DNA of 64,000 bases from Sabethes cyaneus (taxonomy: Eukaryota > Arthropoda > Insecta > Diptera > Culicidae): NCBI RefSeq assembly GCF_943734655.1, contig NC_071353.1:155324179-155388178 (forward strand), given 5' to 3'. A program made the position numbers and the translations under genes. Positions within the stretch are counted from its first letter, which is position 1, and each line of letters begins with the position of its first letter. Below are positions 36,005 to 46,104 of this stretch, in pieces. The notes beneath the pieces are model-generated. The model was not told where the DNA came from and ran no database searches. It was given only the letters and a program-made list of their open reading frames with translations.

Positions 36005-36118
36005 TGAGCTTTTTCTACTTTACTCACTCGTTCTTCATTGCCAGTACTATCCCATATTATAGCTGTCCCTGGCGAGGACTCATTGCGTTCGTCTGACTAG
36101 TACACTCAAACTATAAAC
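36005..36118 (-). mobile_element. Truncated SINE body fragment (block B)
   Basis: Duplicate of 22490-22605 with a few substitutions (GGCGAGGACTCATTGCGTTC). It has no tRNA-like head and no own target duplication. Confidence 0.65.
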
Positions 36119-37439
36119 ATTTTTGTACCAAATTTTGGACGGGATTTGGGACATGTTTTGGGCTTAGTTTGAGATTTGAGATGCAACCTGATTTAGGTCT
36201 CATTTTGGGACTTGATATACGACTGTATTTGGAACCTGATTAAGGACATGATGAGGGACCGGACTTAGAACATTTGTTGACTAAATTTGGGATATTATTT
36301 AGGTTTAATCATGGAATTTAGGGTTAATCATGGACTTAAGACTGGGAATAAAACCAGATTTAGGACTTGACGTGGAACCAGATATGGAATGTTTTTGAAC
36401 CCAATTTGGTACTAGATTAGAGACATACTTTTATCTAATTTGGAACCTGATTTAAAACTTATGTTGGGACTAAATTTAAGACCCTGATTAGATCCCGATT
36501 TGGAACTTGGGTTGGGACCTAATTTTAAATATTTTTGTACCAAATTTGCAACCCGATTTAAGTCTAATTTGAAGACTTGATTCAAGATTAAGTTTGAACT
36601 TGCTGTGGGACATGTTTTAAACTTACTTTGAGATTTGGAATGCAACCTGATTCTGGTATTATTTTGGAGCTTGGTGTAAGACTGGGGTTGGAACCTGATT
36701 TGAAACATTTTTCGACTAAATTTGGGACTTAATTTAAGTCTAATCCTTAGACTGGGATTAAATCCTGATTTGGGACTTGACGTGAAGCCAGATTTGGAAC
36801 ATTTTTCGACCAATTTTGCGAATTGATTTGATACATATTTTTGGGACGCAATTTAAGACCGGAATTAGATGCCAATTTGGGACTTGGATTGAGACCTGAT
36901 TTTGAACATTTTTGTACCAACTTTGGAACGTGATTTGGGACATGTTTTGAACTCAATTTGGGACTTGAATTGCAGCCTGATTTGGGTCTTCGCATACGAC
37001 TGGATTTAGAACCCGAATTGGAACATTTTTAGACCAAATTTGGGACACGTTTGCCCGAGTGCGGGACTTGGTTTGCAGTCTTATTTTGGGACTTGACTTC
37101 AAGCAGAGCTTGGCACCTGATTTGACACTTGATGTGGTATGTGATTTGGGACATTTAGGACCTGTTTTGAACCTAGTTTGGGACTTGGATAGAGGCATGC
37201 TTTGGAACATGTTTTGTACTTAATTTGGGCCATGATTTAGGGCTTATTCTGGTACTTGATTTGAGACCGGGTTTAAGACCCTGATTTGGGACTTAGGTTG
37301 CAATATGACTTTGGTCTTATTTTGGGATTAGATTTAAAACTGGTGAACCTGATTCGGGACTTCGTTTAAACCTAAATTTAGGACTTGGTTTGCAAACTTT
37401 AGGTCTAGCTGAGGAAATGACATTAGAAGTAGCTCTGTC

Positions 37440-39740
37440 ATTTCTCAATTTTATTGTGTAAGATTACCGTACAGTATCTTAAAAATTGCATGAAGATAGC
37501 ATAACCTGCTCTTCTGATTCGGAACACTAATTTTTATTTTGGCCAATCGAATGCTGCTGAAGAACATGAAACCTACCCAGCTAGCACCAACTCGTATATC
37601 AATGTACGAAAAGTATCGTAAATATCTCCTAACAAACTCGAAATCGTAACTAAAGCTGGTTAAAGTGGAATCAAGTTGATTTTTTGTCGAATATAATGAT
37701 AATGACTGACATACATACGATTTTCAGCACAAAATCGTAGAGTAGTACGGAGCAACTCGCGCTTAATCGGATATTATCGTATATAAATACTTGTATAGTC
37801 GTAACGTTCAAAATTATTCGTAATCACGTATATCGCCTCCAAAATAGTACGGATATGCCAACTTTGCGCATGAAATACGATTTATTTAGCATGTATATCT
37901 GTACGTAATGCTGATTTTTTCCTTTTTTATACATATGAAAATGCTAGCTGGGTAACTTTGTAGAGAACGCAACATATAATATCGCAACCTGCCGTTGGAA
38001 AATGTGTAGTCGAACCGCTGAGCACTTTCAACATATCCGACAGAATAAGCAAACCAAGCAGGGCAACTTGCGGTAAAAACCCCAGATTCACCCATTTTCT
38101 TTGACAAATCTCGGTAAAGGTGTGTTTTTTTTGCGCTGAAATACCAGGCACCAAATATGGGACATGTTTTGAACCTAATTTGGGACCGGACTCGAGACTT
38201 AATTTAAGACATCATAGTTTGAGAACCGATTTATCTGATTTATTTTGGGACTAGATTTAAAACTGGGATTAGATTTAGATTTGGGGCTTGATATGGAACC
38301 TGATTTGGAATATTTTTGAACCAAATTTGGGACGTGTACTTAGCACTTATTTAGGGAAGAGATTCGAGATCGGTTTTAGGACCTGATTTGGGACCTAACT
38401 TTGGTTGCAAATTAATCTAGGTCTAATTTAGGATTAGAACCTAATTTTGGACTTTGATTGCGACCTTATTTGGAACACTTTTGAACCAAATTTGGGAATT
38501 GATTTCAGACATGTTTTGAACCTAATTTGGGATCTGGGTTGAGATCTAATTTGGGACATATTTCGTACCCAGTTTGAAAACTGATTTATGACTTATTATG
38601 AGAATAAAATATGTCCCAAAGCAGGGCTCAACCCAAGTTCCAAACTAGGTCTAAACTATGTCCCATATTTGGTCCAAAATATGCCCCATGTTTGGTTCAA
38701 GATGTTCCAAATCAGGTTCCATACTCAATCTTACTTTATATCTAGTCCCAAAATTCAGCCTGAATCAGGTGGCAGACCAAGTTTAAATCGAGTCCCGAAT
38801 CAGGGTCTAAAACCCGGTCTCAAATCAAGTTCTAAATCAGGTCCCAAATTAGGTACAAAATATGTTCCAAATCAAGTCCTAAATTTGGTACAAAAAGGTT
38901 ACTAACCCAATACCACATCAAGTCCCAAATCAGGTTCTAACAGGTCCCAAAATCAGGTTGCAACCCAAGTCCCAAATTAATTTTAGAACAAGTCCCGCAT
39001 CAAGTTCCAAATTTAGTCTAAAAATATTCCAAACCAGGCCCCAATCCAAGTCCCAAATCCCAGCCTTAAATATAGTCTCAAAATAAGTCATAAATCGGTT
39101 TTCAAACCATGCACAAAATATGTCCCAAATTAGGTTCGTAACATGTCCCATATTTGATGCCTGATGTTTTAGCAAAAAAAAAACACCTTTACCAAGATTT
39201 GTCAAAGTATTTTGCTGGGATCTCGTCAGGTGAATTGATTTTAACGAAGCTCGTCAATAAAATTTGCCAAATCAACTGTTATTGCCGGTCAACACAAAAG
39301 CTTGCTGAAATTTCGACTGAAATCTCGCTTGTTGTTGAAACTCTCTACGAACCTTACCTAAACTTTAAAAAAGTGCAAATCAGCAAGGAATAAGAGCGAG
39401 AACGAGGAGGAACAAAGATACGCAGTTTCTTATTGAAAATGGGTGAATTTGTGCCATTTATTTTTCCTAAGTTTGACTTTTTATATTCATTCTCTCATTT
39501 TTACCGCAAGTTGCCCGGCTTCGTTTGCTTTTTCTGCCGGATATGTAGAAGGGATTTAGCGGCCACATTTCCCAAATGCAGGTTGCGATATTATATGTTT
39601 CGTTCTCTACAAAGCTAAGTGTCATGTTGAAGCATCCGACTGACCAAAATAAAAATGAGCGTTCCGAATCAGAAGACCAGGTTAAACTATCTTCATATAA
39701 TTTTTAGGATGCTGTAGGAGAATCGTAATCATGTTACAAT
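37440..39740. repeat. Large imperfect inverted repeat within block B
   Basis: Counterpart of 23925-26345. B keeps parts that A lost in both arms. GCAACCTGCCGTTGGAAAAT at about 37983 pairs with ATTTCCCAAATGCAGGTTGC at about 39567, and GGGCAACTTGCGGTAAAAA pairs with TTTTTACCGCAAGTTGCCC. B has lost the inner left arm between about 38100 and 38105. Together the two copies outline a longer ancestral palindrome. The short frames at 37886-38154 and 39433-39618 are parts of its arms. Confidence 0.75.
37576..37952. mobile_element. MITE, 377 bp, CCCAGCTAGCA termini (block B copy)
   Basis: Same element, same TA flanks and same length as 24050-24426, with a handful of substitutions. It was inserted before the block duplication. 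Confidence 0.75.
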
Positions 39741-40930
39741 CCAAGTCCTAAATCTTAAAAAGGATCTTAAGCCCGGTCTCAAATCAAGTCCCAAAATAAG
39801 TTCTAAATCAGGATCCTGATTAGGTACAAAATATGTCCCAAAGCAGGCCTCAAAGTAGATCTAAAACAAGTCCCAAATCCAGTCCTAAATTTGGACTAAA
39901 ATGTTCCAAATCAAATACCACTTGAACCCCCAAATCGGGTTCTAAGCCCTGTCTTAAGCGAAGTTCCAAAATTAGTCCTAAATAAGGTTGCAACCCAAGT
40001 CCCAAATTCAGTTCAAAATATGTCCCAAATCACGTATTTAAAACCAGATCTCAATCCGAGTCCTAAATCGCGATTCTACTCCCGGTCTTAAATTGAGTCC
40101 CAAAATAAGTGCTGTATCGGGTTGCAAAATAGATAAAAAATATGTACCAAACCCCCAAAGTTCCAAAGCTGGTCCCCCATCAAGACCTAAATTAGGTTCC
40201 AAACCCAGTCTTATATCAAGTCCCAAAATTAGACCTAAATCAGGTTGTATCCCAAATATCAAATTAAATTTAAAACATGTCTCATATCAGCTTTTAAATC
40301 CAATCCTAAATCAGATCTCAAAATAAGACCTAGTTTAAGGCGCAAACCAAATCCCAAATTAAGTTTAAAACATGTCCCAAATTAGGTTCTAAACTTAATC
40401 TTTATTCAAATTCCAAAACTAGACCTAAATCAGGTTCAGTACCAAATCAGACCCAAATCTCAAATTGAGTCCAAAACGTGTCCCAAAGTAAGTCCAAAAT
40501 ATGTCCCAAATCCCGTTCCGAATTTGGTACAAAAATGTTCAAAATCAAGTCCCAACCCTAAATCGGGAGTGGCAAATTTTGCTCGAAAAATGTTCCAAAT
40601 CTGGTTCCACGTCAAGTCCCAAATCAGTCTCAAGTCAAGGTCTCATGATTTGACCTAAATCAAGACCCAAATTATGTCCCAAAATTAGTCGAAAATGTTC
40701 CAAATCAGGTTACAACCCAAATCCCAAAACAAGCTAAGAACATATCCCAAATCAGGTTTTAAACCCAATCTTCAATCAAGGCCAAAATTAAACCTAAATC
40801 AGGCTGCGACCGAGGTCCCAATTTAGTCCAAAACATGTCCCAAATGACGTCCCAAAAATGTTCAAAATCAGGTCCCAACCCAAGTCCTAAATCAAGATCT
40901 TATCTCGGTCTTATATTGAGTCTCCAAATA

Positions 40931-41490
40931 AGATAAAAATATGTCCCAAATCAAGTGGCAAATTTGGACCAAGAATGTTTCCCGTCAAGTCCTTAATAGG
41001 GTTGTATTCCCACTCTTAAGTCAAGTCCTATGATAAGACCTTAAATAAAGTCCCAATTAATATCCCAAATTTAGACGAAAAATGTTTCAAATCAAATTAA
41101 GCCCAAAACGTGTCCCAAATCCCGTCCCAAATTTGGTACAAAAATGATCAAAATCAGGTCCCAGCCCGGGATCTAATTCCGGGCTTAAAAAAGTCTCAAA
41201 ATAAGTCCTAAATCAAGAACCAAATTGGATAAAAAATGTGTTCCAAATCAAGGGCCATATTTGGTCAAAAAAAGTTTCAAATCTGGGTTCACGTGAAGTC
41301 TTAAGACCCAAGAATAGAATCTAAATCAAGCTCCAAGTTAAGTAATTTGGGCGAAAAAAGTTCCAAATCAAATTACTTGATTAGGAACATATTCTGTACC
41401 CCTAATTTGGGATCTGATTTAGGACTTATTTTGAGACCTGATTTAAGACTGGGTTTAGAACCTGATTTGGGTTGGGTTCTGATTGGGATG
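40931..41490 (-). repeat. GGGACTTGATTT-type satellite beyond block B
   Basis: The satellite is in reverse orientation to about 41370. A short forward piece (41376-41490) then matches 5780-5995 upstream of F-box copy 1, including GGATCTGATTTAGGACTTAT and TGGGTTGGGTTCTGATT. This piece is the empty site for the MITE at 5796-5904. Confidence 0.7.
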
Positions 41491-42303
41491 GGTGACTACT
41501 TTGGCGGCTTGAATCTAACGTAAACTTTGGTTACTAACGAAGCATAATGGCTGAGTTATGTGCAAATGTTATTTTAGGGCGGTTTTGATGTAATTTTTCG
41601 TTATACGGCCAATACGATATTAACAGGAAGATATTACTTGTTGAAAATTTGTAGCAGCGTATTACATCACTCACATATATGTTTTGAAAAGACGGTGAAA
41701 AGAATTTACAAAATATATTTTGCTTTTCCGTAATTTGATCAAACCCCGTTTGGAGCCTAGTGGGGTAAAAGTGCGATTCACGGGTGCGGGACGGGGCAAA
41801 AGTGCATTTCATGGACTAGGCAAAAATGTATAGCTAATTATATACAATTTTAGGTGCTATATTACAGATACTAGAAATGGAATACTTGCAGAAAACTGTG
41901 TGTTCTACAGATGTTGGCCGAAAGAAAACAATGTCTATCGGCTGATGAAACAAAAAACTAACATTTGGAAAAGTTTCGATCTGACGGAGGCTGCAATACA
42001 CCAGCACAAAATAAGAAAGGTACAAATTGAGAATATCCCTTACCGAGACATACCGCAGATTGAAGATAATATGGTATTGTCAGCTACTGCTGTGCTAATT
42101 TCATGGATTCTTACTTCGCACTTTTACCCCGCCCTACTCTACGGAATCCACTTTCCCTCTACCTGACAGCTCCGTGAAGTTGGTCATTCTAACAAAAAAA
42201 ATCGTTACTTTTTTTGTTAAAGGCATCCCTACCCGTGAAGCAAGGTAATCACGAAGAAAATGTACGGGGAAATTCGACCCCGAAATTTATGAACATGTTA
42301 CTA
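41491..42303. other. Intergenic sequence with an inverted GGGGTAAAAGTGCG pair
   Basis: GGGGTAAAAGTGCGA at about 41761 has its complement CGCACTTTTACCCCG at about 42117. This is compatible with the ends of a roughly 380-bp non-autonomous element, but no clear target duplication was seen. The 88-codon frame at 41900-42166 lies inside and shows no domain. Confidence 0.4.
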
Positions 42304-42326
42304 CAGGTTTTCGGAACTATCCAACT

Positions 42327-42530
42327 GGCATCCCTGCGCAGAAAGTTACAGGTAGTGTCACTGGGTAAAGCGCTTTGTTTGGTACCTGCTTTGAACTGAA
42401 AATGAGGTAGAAAATCGTTGATTATAAAATTGTTCTGTTCAACGCGCTAACTGCCGAAGTATAACCAGATATAAACCAGAAGGCAGAAGATAACAAACAG
42501 TGAAATCGGTGGAACTGATCGGCTGACAGC
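42327..42530 (+). promoter_or_regulatory. Conserved 5' flank of F-box copy 3
   Basis: It starts with GGCATCCCTGCGCAGAAA (42327-42344) and ends in GTGGAACTGATCGGCTGACAGC just before the ATG. That last stretch is shared exactly with copy 1 (about 7881-7902). Confidence 0.45.
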
Positions 42531-43956
42531 ATGATTTCTCTTTTTTGGATTTGGATGAACTGGAAATCATATCCTCGCAAGATACAAATTAACGACCTGC
42601 CCCCTGAACTACTGCAGCACATCTTCGCTTATCTACCACGTCTGGAGGACCGAAGGAAGCTTTCCTTGGTGTGTCAACGCTGGAATAATCTGGCTTTCGA
42701 CTACAACTATTTGGGCCATATAAGGCTGAATATATGGATAGGCTGCATCGAGAACATCACACGGAGATTACATAAAATTTCCCGATACTACCGCAACGTA
42801 ATTAGCTCTTTTCACACCGATTTGGATGAAGAAGAAACCGACAACATAGTAAGATGGTTGGAGAGGTTAGAGAAACACAGTTCATTAGTGGAGGAACTTG
42901 TGTGCCATGATTCATCACGAAGCTGTTTGGCGCTAAAACTTATTTCCCTATGTCCGCGTGTTAAAAAGCTGAAACTGCACTTGAATTCGAACATAACAGC
43001 TGATAAATTACCAGTTCTAGAGAATTTGGAGGAATTAGTTTCCAGCGATATTTCAACGTTTGGCATCATTCGTTTAGCTCCGAATCTACGCAGGTTTGAA
43101 GGCCCGAGCAGTCCTGATCTACCCATATTGTTTCAGAAATTACCACTGGAGTACCTGCGAGTAACATGTTGCGTTCCTCGTTCTGTGGCATTTAAAAATT
43201 GGACAGAACCAACCAAACTTACAGCTGTCGATCTGGATTTTTACCATGATCAAAATGATTTGGAACAGCTGTGCAAGTACTGTCCACTACTAACCAAATT
43301 GCGGATTAATGTCAAAGAGATTGTATCATTACGATGCTTGCTAAGCCTAACACATCTAAAGGTAAATCATTTGAAATTTTTAATGACCTTTTCATTTTTT
43401 TCATCAAAATTCTTTTTCGTTGCAGGTTCTTTCTTTTTGCAATTTCGATAAAGAACTATTTCTAAACAATGATGTTTGTTTTCCCAGCGTTGAAATAGTT
43501 GAATTCCACGGTTGGGAAGAGTTGCATTTCGACATCTCCTGGCGACGCATCTTTCCCAAAGTTCATTACTTAAAATGTAGGCGCCGGAATGTATGGAAGG
43601 ATAGAGTTGGCGGAAAAATCAACCGTAGTTTTCCGCATCTTAGAACCCTAGAAATTTCAGATTGCAAATCTGCGGATCTCCTCGGTCTGGTGAAAGGGTT
43701 GCCCGATCTGCGTGAACTCATTCTTCATAAAACGCTTCTATTAGCCAGCCACTTACCGCCAATGCTGCGTTTGCAGCAGTTGACATTGAAAATTTGTAGG
43801 CTGAAAGTGACTGACGGGATGGCAAAAAATCTTCCGAATTTGCAATTTTTGAATTTATACAATGTAGAATGCACCGACGCCGATAAGCTGCCACCAAGCT
43901 GTACGGTTAGGCGGTACCTCCGGAATAGTAGGGACTACATATTCGACGCCATATAA
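42531..43956 (+). CDS. F-box/leucine-rich-repeat protein, copy 3 (two exons)
   Basis: Exons are 42531-43361 and 43426-43956. The 64-bp intron (GTAAAT to TTGCAG) is phase 0 at the conserved HLK/VLSF boundary. The protein has 453 residues. The F-box is at about residues 20-58 (INDLPPELLQHIFAYLPRLE, then RRKLSLVCQRWNNLAFDYNY). It is followed by LRR-like segments such as LENLEELVSSDISTFGIIRL, LTKLRINVKEIVSLRCL, FPHLRTLEISDCKSADL, LPDLRELILHKTLLLASHL and LPNLQFLNLYNVEC. As an FBXL-type protein it is expected to couple a substrate to an SCF ubiquitin ligase; substrate and tissue are unknown. The start context is shared with copy 1. AATAAA (43955-43960) overlaps the stop. The frame is intact, and the 3' flank to about 44040 also matches the paralogues. 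Confidence 0.85.
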
Positions 43957-44019
43957 TAAACAATCAACTAATTTAGTTAAGAGAAATGAAGGATGTGTTT
44001 TCTATATTGAAAGAACATT

Positions 44020-45140
44020 TAAGAAAGATCTCTAATTCCGCTGTGATATCAAAAGATTTCTCAAATCAAAGCGAGGATTTCCAGTGGGACAATACTTCAT
44101 TATTTTCAACTTTTGCAACAATGATCGTACCGAATCATTTAATTCATCTATGGTCGTACCGAACCACATACTTCATCAACAACGATCGTACGCAACTTTG
44201 CTTCTGCTTGTCTTGGGATCAGTTCTTACAATCCGCGCAAAATTTCATGGTCAATCGCTGACGTCCCTTGCTGATGCTGCTCTCCTCGAAGCCTTGTTAA
44301 AAACAACGTCTCTTCTCGGAAGCGACGGTGCGTTGTCATAAAAGTTCCTGAATTAAAATCCTCGTGTAACAAAACGAACAATTCTGCATTTGTTTTTACA
44401 CACTTGCATTAGGTAGTCGACGGTCGAAAAATTTACAACCATACACCTACGGGGCTGTCATTTTTTAACGATTAGCGACGCCATAGCAAAGGTGAATGTC
44501 CGCGAGTTCTTCCGGAGAATACATTTTGATGCTGCAATCGTTTTCAGAAACGTCCTAGAGAGACGCGAGAGAAGTGTGTTGCCGTTGTTGTTTTCCATAC
44601 GTGTCAGACCGTGTCCGTCGCACGGGGTGATCTAGTGTGCTATGCGTGATGTATGAATTCGTGCAGTTTTCAGAAACTAAACAAATACTCAACACATTGC
44701 GTTTTAAATTGCAACGAAACTAAAGGAGCTAGGCGTTTCACGCAGAAGAACGAAGTGTATGACGAAAGCAGAGCTTCAAATTGGTAGATAAAAGCAATCA
44801 ACTGTATCCCGTATTTTTAGAAGAAATTTGATGCCTCTAGAAACACCTATTTCAAAGGGGTTTGCTTCTGAAAAGCTTCTAAATTTCATAAAGTCGGAGG
44901 TTTAATGACAATTTTCAGTGTAAAATTTTCTTAGTTTTCAAAAGAAAGCAACAGAATTAATCTAGCTAGCATACTTTTTGTGCTAGAGTAAATTTAATGG
45001 ACGCAGAACCGAACACTAAAAGTGTTTAATAACTCTGGAACGATTTAGATTTGACCACGTGCGTAGAAGGGTTTTTTTTTCGTCAAATGTGGTTCTCTAT
45101 CATCCCCTTAAATATTTAATTTTGTAAACTGGATAAAATA
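44020..45140. other. Intergenic stretch, no supported gene
   Basis: It contains a copy of the GATCGTACCGAATCAT repeat (44115-44190) and moderately GC-rich sequence at 44240-44680 (GACGCGAGAGAAGTGTGTTG, CCGTGTCCGTCGCACGGGGT). The latter could be the 5' region of an old retroelement, since an RT remnant follows at 45.2 kb. The 85-91-codon frames at 43986-44341 have no recognised motif. Confidence 0.4.
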
Positions 45141-45194
45141 TAACTGGTTAATCGTCGTCTCTCAGTCAAACTACGCGATGTCTCCTCTAGCGAA

Positions 45195-45660
45195 TTTTGC
45201 AACCATTCTGGCGTTCCGCAAGGAAGCAACCTCGGACCGCTTCTACGCGGATCCAGATTGCTGTGCGCTGATGATCCATACTGCTTACGTGCTCTGCACT
45301 TCTCTATTCTACCCCGGCGAAATTCTTTCGTGCTTCCGTTGTATCAAAACCACTGCAAGCTTCTCACAACATTGAAACTCTCAACCAAAAGAGAAAAATT
45401 TAAAGAGTTTTGTTCAACAAAAATGTCTTATTGGACGAATTGGATTCTCCGAACATCCTCGCTCAATTGTAATGCCACTCCACCGTGCCCTTCGAGGCGT
45501 AGAATTTCTTCGCCCGGACCTCCGACGCAAGGAGTACGGCCAAAATGAGCCAATTAGTGGGTTTTCCACAAATAACGCTTCAAAGCAAATTTCTATGAAG
45601 AGCAACAGCTATAATGTCTTTGACAAAGTAGTTTGCATTGATATTTATTACATCTTTGCT
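45195..45660 (+). pseudogene. Internally deleted reverse transcriptase remnant
   Basis: SGVPQGSNLGPLL is readable at 45207-45245 and ends in a YAD-like relic. It is joined directly to DPYCLRALHFSI (about 45270-45305), which in the intact copy at 32.7-34.6 kb lies about 110 residues further on. The C-terminal piece LHRALRGVEFLRPDLRRKEY, then GQNEP, is at about 45480-45555. The catalytic core is therefore deleted. Wording in the C-terminal part is closer to the relic at 1-1150 (AEFLRLDFRRTEYGQNE) than to the intact element. Confidence 0.8.
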
Positions 45661-46006
45661 GAACGCATCAAACCTGTATCTCGAATATGTGAAAAAATAA
45701 ATTTCGCATTTCACTTTTAAGGGGATTATTCATGTAATGGTTCCTGTCAAACGAAAAGCTTTTTTTTATACCAAAAAATATTGCCAAAGACACTATAGGC
45801 GAAAAATTTCGTGTTTCGACGTAATCTCACGCGATCACGTATTTCGTTGTTTGGACCACGTGCAGCCTGCTCCAATAAAGGGTTAAAATGCCTGAAACAC
45901 CCATTTGGCCGTTCATCATCAAAGGAATCATTAAATAACTTGAAAAGAACAAACAAAAAATTAACTTTTTGAGCTGATATAATCGGAACCATACTGTATT
46001 GCAATC

Positions 46007-46092
46007 AACAATGATCGTACCGAATCATTTAAATCGTCTATGGTCGTACCGAACCATGTACTTCATTCAACAATGATCGTACCGAATCATTT
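46007..46092 (+). repeat. GATCGTACCGAATCAT/ATGGTCGTACCGAACCAT dispersed repeat
   Basis: Alternating words GATCGTACCGAATCATTTAA and ATGGTCGTACCGAACCATGT form a unit of about 60 bases. Similar clusters lie at 44115-44190, 49773-49876 and 51945-52020. All flank or border the other arrays. Confidence 0.7.
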
Positions 46093-46104
46093 TTCAAAAC
46101 TTAT

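Larger units (their letters stand above)
31853..40930 (+). repeat. Duplicated block B (about 7.1 kb plus a 1977-bp RT insertion)
   Basis: Direct repeat of block A with the same order of satellite, island, SINE piece, MITE and inverted repeat. Coordinates shift by about 11.49 kb at the left edge and about 13.49 kb at the right edge. The retrotransposon accounts for most of that difference. Beyond 40930 the satellite continues (to about 41490) without a counterpart in A, which ends at the Helitron-like element at 27464. Confidence 0.9.

Noticed and set aside
36412..37210. KSGFNPSLRIRLKLSPK-like basic proteins of up to 133 residues
   Set aside because: They are reverse-strand translation of the GGGACTTGATTT satellite. 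They are duplicated in block A with frame changes and have no start context.
41900..42166. 88-codon gene upstream of F-box copy 3
   Set aside because: No conserved motif and no counterpart upstream of the other copies. It sits between inverted repeat ends.
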